A stretch of 31,757 nt of DNA. It comes from an uncultured Bacilli bacterium (GTDB lineage: Bacteria > Bacillota_I > Bacilli_A > RF39 > UBA660). The stretch spans positions 1-31,757 of the forward strand of contig CAKOKN010000012.1 of the NCBI GenBank assembly GCA_934091055.1, read 5' to 3'. The notes beneath the pieces are model-generated. The model was not told where the DNA came from. It saw only the letters and a list, made by a program, of their open reading frames with translations, and ran no database searches. The position numbers were made by a program, and so were the translations under genes. Position 1 is the first letter of the stretch. Every line of letters begins with the position of its first letter. Shown here piece by piece: positions 29,101 through 31,757 of the stretch.

Positions 29101-30521
29101 GTTACTTCTGATCCTGTATAGGTTACTGTTTTATCTGCTATAGTGGCAGTTGGTTTACTTGAACCTATAGACCAACTATATTCTTTTTTAGCTGTTGAGT
29201 AATCAGACCAACAATAGTTATCTTTTGGAGTTGCATATGCTTTATAGTCTCCTACTTCGACAGCAGTTGTTACTCCTGATAAATCAATATTTGTTCCACC
29301 TGATACACCAGTTATTTCTGAACCAGTATATGCTGAATTAGTTATAGTTGGAGCAGTTGCACTATTGTTACAAGATATTGATAATGTTCCTGTAGCAAAA
29401 GTGAAACTATAGTTATTTGTTACGTCTTCACCACTATTTGTTATTACAGGAGCACTTGGTGTTATAGTTCCTGTTCCTACTTTATTAGTGTCTGTAGATA
29501 AGTGAATTGAACTTAGTGTGTCGCCGGTTGCTAGACCAGTTATTGATATTTTATCCACTTCACTACTTATATCAGTTCCATAGACTACACTTTGATTACT
29601 AGCGGTTATTGTTACACTCTTTGGAGCAATACTACATTTTAGTACTTTATCTTCAGTTGTGTCATCAGACCATTTGTAGTTATCACCATTTAATGATACT
29701 GTTACAGCATAATCACCAGCATTCTTTCCATCGCCATTTTCAATTTTATAAGCACTTCCAGGACTTACTAAAGTTTGCGTAGAACCATTATATGTAAGAG
29801 TGTTACAAGTTGGAATATCTGTTCTTGTATAAGTACATATTCCTTCTTCTCCTGTTTGTCTAACTAAATCTTTAGTAGCTTCTGTTGAAGCTTCTATTTT
29901 TATATTTGTACTAAGATGTTTTCCTAGATATTTACTTTGATCTTGAGAAGAAGTACAAGCAGATAAATCGTCTCCAGTACAAGCTTCACTTATCCATAGT
30001 AGAAAAGTATACTCTGTCTCAGTAGTTGTTAGACTTTGTTGAGTTGGTGTTAATACCATTCTTCCATTTTCCATTGTGTCAAATGTTGGTGAGAAGTTTC
30101 CTTCTGATAAAAGAGTTCCATCTTTATATAGTTGCCATTTTAAATCTGTTGTACGAAGATCACAGTCAATATCAGTATCTCTTAAGGCAACATCATATAT
30201 AGTATTTTCTGGATTACTATCTACTCCACTTACTTTAAATTTAACTTTTACTACTCTATCATCTGTTATATTAGCACCAGCAGTAGTTACAGTGCTATCT
30301 TCAATAGGAAGCATTTTATCTGTACTTACTACACTAGAAGTATTAGATGAACTATCATAAGTTATATTAGCTGCTATTGGGGTAGTAGTTGTATTTACTC
30401 CAATATTTTTAAATGGACCTACCTTTAAAGCATAAGTTATTCCGAATAGGCCTAATACTATTATTAATATCATTACGATAATTATTTTTATATTATCTTT
30501 CAGTAATTTACCCTGTTTCAC
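26193..30521 (-). CDS. Giant repeat-containing surface protein (adhesin-like)
   Basis: 1442 residues, very rich in Thr, Ser, Gly and Asn. One hydrophobic segment at 11-30 ends in ITYA and may be an uncleaved anchor or a signal peptide; no LPXTG or other sorting signal is at the C-terminus. From about 235 on come immunoglobulin-like domains of the MBG/YDG kind (SVVYGTDIS, NAGDYAVTVSLNGDNY). A unit of about 75 residues occurs twice (about 384-459 and 638-713), sharing SGGTN, YATPK, NYCWSD and YSW. Later parts contain an Ig-like TAPTITL domain and, from about 1110, a right-handed beta-helix region with repeated ITGGTI/ISGGTF turns. The start is GTG with AGGAGG 8 nt upstream. Probable adhesin or glycan-binding protein (inference). 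Confidence 0.88.
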   Translation of the reverse strand: MKQGKLLKDNIKIIIVMILIIVLGLFGITYALKVGPFKNIGVNTTTTPIAANITYDSSSNTSSVVSTDKMLPIEDSTVTTAGANITDDRVVKVKFKVSGVDSNPENTIYDVALRDTDIDCDLRTTDLKWQLYKDGTLLSEGNFSPTFDTMENGRMVLTPTQQSLTTTETEYTFLLWISEACTGDDLSACTSSQDQSKYLGKHLSTNIKIEASTEATKDLVRQTGEEGICTYTRTDIPTCNTLTYNGSTQTLVSPGSAYKIENGDGKNAGDYAVTVSLNGDNYKWSDDTTEDKVLKCSIAPKSVTITASNQSVVYGTDISSEVDKISITGLATGDTLSSIHLSTDTNKVGTGTITPSAPVITNSGEDVTNNYSFTFATGTLSISCNNSATAPTITNSAYTGSEITGVSGGTNIDLSGVTTAVEVGDYKAYATPKDNYCWSDYSTAKKEYSWSIGSSKPTATIADKTVTYTGSEVTTNTATVTTPDGGTIPSSSVTYSYYSGASCSGTALSSKPVNAGSYSVKAKVAAYGNYQAAESNCATITINKADPNIVLSKSGTVASQIIFLTYGTSSSVTYKYDGTGTPSCSTTNSSVATCSINTSSKTLTITPKTVGSAIITLSVTSTTNYNSETESRDISISCSPTATEPTVTNKKYTGSTQVGISGGTNVTLSGTLSATAVGNYTGYATPKTNYCWSDSTTTRKTYSWAITDGTAPTITLASNSDATYTKTKSVTVKLRDTQSGLTTGASLKYGWSTSRTTAPTSYTTVSGLSYTNGTTSEVSFTATGSGLTGSYYLWVVPVSLEDQAGNANTTNTISTGTFKFDNTAPTISNYFVAANLLPSYGGVDRTNQITLSGTESYINNSTGTVTATTTGTDPYMIFSDLGTLSTVKKAIISVTPNTSVSSFPLQVFYATSGTSFSEANSATTTVSLTANTESVIEVTLPGGNYTSLRFDLGTTSGVTYKINYIDIVCNNNSSPGIGGSKYIYASFSDSHSKLNSYQIATDASSSTSTAPTSGWVTTTINGTTTYKMNRILSPDYSNSDSSASVVGDRIWVKDGAGNTSSQAVSISPEVNFSANYNGTTKYFDCFRDAYIYGTTITVLNDNYSYGNPAGGIDKFTSLGLNLNGHTLNFARQFDALAGYTIEFMGTGTVSLCNSCSGEETAGIKITGDLNNTTEYNNVIIPSGVTVKSNSLITIQVEKGATLASSGTIINNNSDAIFSYGGNTNITGGAITAKYYGIIKGPSSTDNVTIKITGGTIIADGNDSSAAIFCGNNTSSTCNVTISGGTFRSSGNAVSFQDTNSTYTITGGVFEALGTSSAIQNSGTLTLGSGNSTSSAKRITIASYNGYAVANNAGTTNYNVGTYCYTGKSSSVSFPQPVYNNGTFNLRGGRLHHSNSANSAFYSTSGHSITVTGSFATQNTSTSYSFSNGTQSITTSKYSYRKS

Positions 30522-30551
30522 ACTGTTTTCCTCCTATACTCTCATATAATA

Positions 30552-30580
30552 ATTATATAATAAATAGGGTAATTAATCAA
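30552..30580 (-). promoter_or_regulatory. Promoter of the giant surface protein operon
   Basis: On the minus strand, TTGATT (30575-30580), 17 bp, TATAAT (30552-30557). Confidence 0.72.
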
Positions 30581-30615
30581 TATTAAAATTATTAAAATTT
30601 TATTTTCTCTTTCTA

Positions 30616-30644
30616 TTTACAAAAAAATAAAAATATAGTAATAT
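30616..30644 (+). promoter_or_regulatory. Promoter of the ZnuA-like lipoprotein
   Basis: TTTACA (30616-30621), 17 bp, TAATAT (30639-30644). Confidence 0.6.
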
Positions 30645-30679
30645 TATTAATGAAGAATATGTGAAAGAAGGTTACTGAA

Positions 30680-31558
30680 TTGAGAAAAAAAATATTTATT
30701 TTACTTATATTAACTATATTTATGGTTACTGGTTGTAATGTTAAAAAAGATAATATGGAAGGTATAACTATTTATACTACTATTTACCCTATTAGATATT
30801 TAATTGATAGCTTATATGGTGATAATTCTACTATTTATAGTATTTATCCTGCGGGTGTTGATACTAATGAGTTTGAGTTATCTGATAAGAAGCTTGAAGA
30901 GTATGCTAATACTGATTTATTTGTTTTTAATAGTTTAGATAGAGATCGTGATTTTGCTGTTAAAATGATTAATAAAAATAAAAATTTAAAAGTTATTGAT
31001 GTATCACTTGGTATGACTTATGATTATGATATTGCAGAACTTTGGTTTAATCCTTATAATTATTTAATGATGGCACAAAATACTAAGAGTGGTTTACTTG
31101 AGTATGTTACTAATCCTTATTTAATCTCTAATGATGATAATACTGGTATTGAAGATAAATATGAAATACTTAAGTATAATTTATCTAGATTAGATGCTGA
31201 TATGAAAGAAAATATTTTAGGAGCTACTTATAATACTATTGTTGTTGATAATGATATGTTTAAAGTTTTATCTAAATATGGGTTAAATGTTATTTCACTT
31301 GAAGAGAATGATAATTTAACTGATACTACTATTAATGAAGTTAGAAAGTTAATCAATAATGGCAGTATTAAATATATTTATTCTTCTAAAGAAGAGACTA
31401 ATGATACTGCAAAGGGATTAATTGATAATTATAATCTTGAACTTGTTACTCTTAATACGATGGAAACTATTGACGGTGGTGTTACTAATTCTAACGAAGA
31501 TTATATTACAATTATGAATAGTAATCTAGATTTATTAAAGAAAGAATTGTATAAATAA
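30680..31558 (+). CDS. ZnuA/TroA-fold substrate-binding lipoprotein lacking the His ligands
   Basis: Lipobox VTGC with Cys19, then a cluster A-I (metal-type) solute-binding fold: ITIYTTIYPIRYLIDSLYGD, YSIYPAGVDTNEFE, the long backbone helix around 160-185 (EILKYNLSRLDADMKEN) and SKYGLNVISLEEN. In zinc and manganese binders three His residues hold the metal. Here the matching places read Asn63 (GVDTNEFE for GVDPHEFE), Glu120 (AELWFNP for DPHVWLDP) and Asn191 (VDNDMF for FHDAF). The start is TTG with AGAAGG 8 nt before it. No ABC permease or ATPase lies beside it in this window. It is either a repurposed receptor or binds another ion; the fold assignment is good, the ligand unknown. Confidence 0.82.
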   Translation: MRKKIFILLILTIFMVTGCNVKKDNMEGITIYTTIYPIRYLIDSLYGDNSTIYSIYPAGVDTNEFELSDKKLEEYANTDLFVFNSLDRDRDFAVKMINKNKNLKVIDVSLGMTYDYDIAELWFNPYNYLMMAQNTKSGLLEYVTNPYLISNDDNTGIEDKYEILKYNLSRLDADMKENILGATYNTIVVDNDMFKVLSKYGLNVISLEENDNLTDTTINEVRKLINNGSIKYIYSSKEETNDTAKGLIDNYNLELVTLNTMETIDGGVTNSNEDYITIMNSNLDLLKKELYK

Positions 31559-31569
31559 TAAAAAAAGAC

Positions 31570-31610
31570 TTGCCAAATATAAAAAAATGTAATATAATTA
31601 TATTACATTT
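31570..31610 (+). promoter_or_regulatory. Promoter of tRNA-Met inside a 26-bp perfect palindrome
   Basis: TTGCCA (31570-31575), 17 bp, TATAAT (31593-31598). The -10 sits at the centre of an uninterrupted palindrome (31585-31610) whose half-site is AAATGTAATATAA. The palindrome ends 3 nt before the tRNA. Confidence 0.8.
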
Positions 31611-31613
31611 GAC

Positions 31614-31690
31614 GGCGAGGTAATTCAGCTGGCTAGAATGATCGGTTCATACCCGATATGTCGGGGGTTCGAGTCCCTCCCTCGCTACCA
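31614..31690 (+). tRNA. tRNA-Met (CAT), elongator type
   Basis: A 77-nt cloverleaf with CCA encoded. The acceptor GGCGAGG pairs with CCTCGCT (last pair G-T). The anticodon stem ATCGG/CCGAT surrounds loop TTCATAC, giving CAT. The stem lacks the three G-C pairs of initiator tRNA, and the sequence resembles the elongator tRNA-Met of Bacillus; a tRNA-Ile2 with lysidine is less likely. Confidence 0.93.
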
Positions 31691-31701
31691 ATATGAGTAA
31701 T

Positions 31702-31728
31702 AATAGATAGAAATATCTATTTTTTTTA
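31702..31728 (+). terminator. Terminator of tRNA-Met
   Basis: AATAGATA (31702-31709) pairs with TATCTATT (31714-31721) around a GAAA loop, then a run of eight T (31721-31728). Confidence 0.88.
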
Positions 31729-31757
31729 TACATTTTAATCTTATTTGACATATCAAT

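Noticed and set aside
26193..30521. CRISPR or tandem DNA repeat suspected from repeated words
   Set aside because: The recurrence is at the protein level (Thr/Ser/Gly-rich domains with similar codons); there is no regular repeat-spacer structure.
1..31757. TGA read as tryptophan (mycoplasma code)
   Set aside because: All long conserved genes keep normal lengths with TGA as a stop, Trp codons checked in UppP are TGG, and SpoVS ends at its usual length with TGA.

Overview
The window is a very AT-rich bacterial chromosome segment. It is dense in genes, uses the standard code (TGG for Trp, intact frames with TGA as a stop), has strong Shine-Dalgarno sites and has textbook sigma-70/A promoters with 16-18 bp spacers. 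Gene content and order point to a low-GC Firmicute of the Bacilli, probably an uncultured gut lineage near the wall-bearing relatives of Mollicutes. The supporting features are a Bacillus-like str operon, the trmR-trhP1-trhP2-greA block, a SpoVS homologue, a T-box in front of ileS, a CIRCE-like site in front of a ClpB that lacks its N-terminal domain, UppP, and several small lipoproteins. The exact taxon is inference. There is no phage, insertion sequence or CRISPR array that I can support.

Layout. 1-4100: the str operon on the minus strand (rpsL, rpsG, an unrecognised 126-codon gene, fusA), then tuf with its own promoter, cut by the window edge. 4137-6520: spoVS, a lipoprotein that also has a C-terminal membrane helix, a two-helix/CHAP fusion protein, and rpoZ. 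6629-9980: ileS encoding an IleRS2-type enzyme with a swapped active-site motif, behind a consensus promoter and T-box leader. 10019-12445: a transglutaminase-like protein and rluB. 12591-13208: tRNA-Cys and mscL. 13282-16642 (plus strand): CIRCE, clpB, and a translationally coupled pair of unknown genes. 16662-18327: two anchored proteins of unknown function, divergently oriented. 18411-23763 (minus): trmR-trhP1-trhP2, then greA-tig-uppP and tRNA-Thr. 23836-25625: a hypothetical gene, tRNA-Leu and queA. 25699-30521: a membrane-anchored protein and a 1442-residue repeat-rich surface protein. 30680-31690: a ZnuA/TroA-fold lipoprotein without the usual histidine ligands, and tRNA-Met.

Functionally the segment is mostly translation and its quality control: ribosomal proteins, EF-G, EF-Tu, IleRS, rRNA and tRNA modification (RluB, TrhP/TrmR, QueA), trigger factor, ClpB, GreA and omega. 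Interspersed are fast-evolving cell-surface genes.

The most unusual structure is a dispersed intergenic element made of two adjacent perfect or near-perfect hairpins. One arm pair is about 9 bp, closed by AAG/CTT. The next is 10 bp, starting TA and closed by AG/CT, and is followed 4-5 nt later by a T-tract. Four copies are present: three on the minus strand (4137-4201, 12745-12807, 17403-17468) and one on the plus strand (24326-24394). The fourth copy has a different stem sequence with compensating changes in both arms, so structure rather than sequence appears to be conserved.
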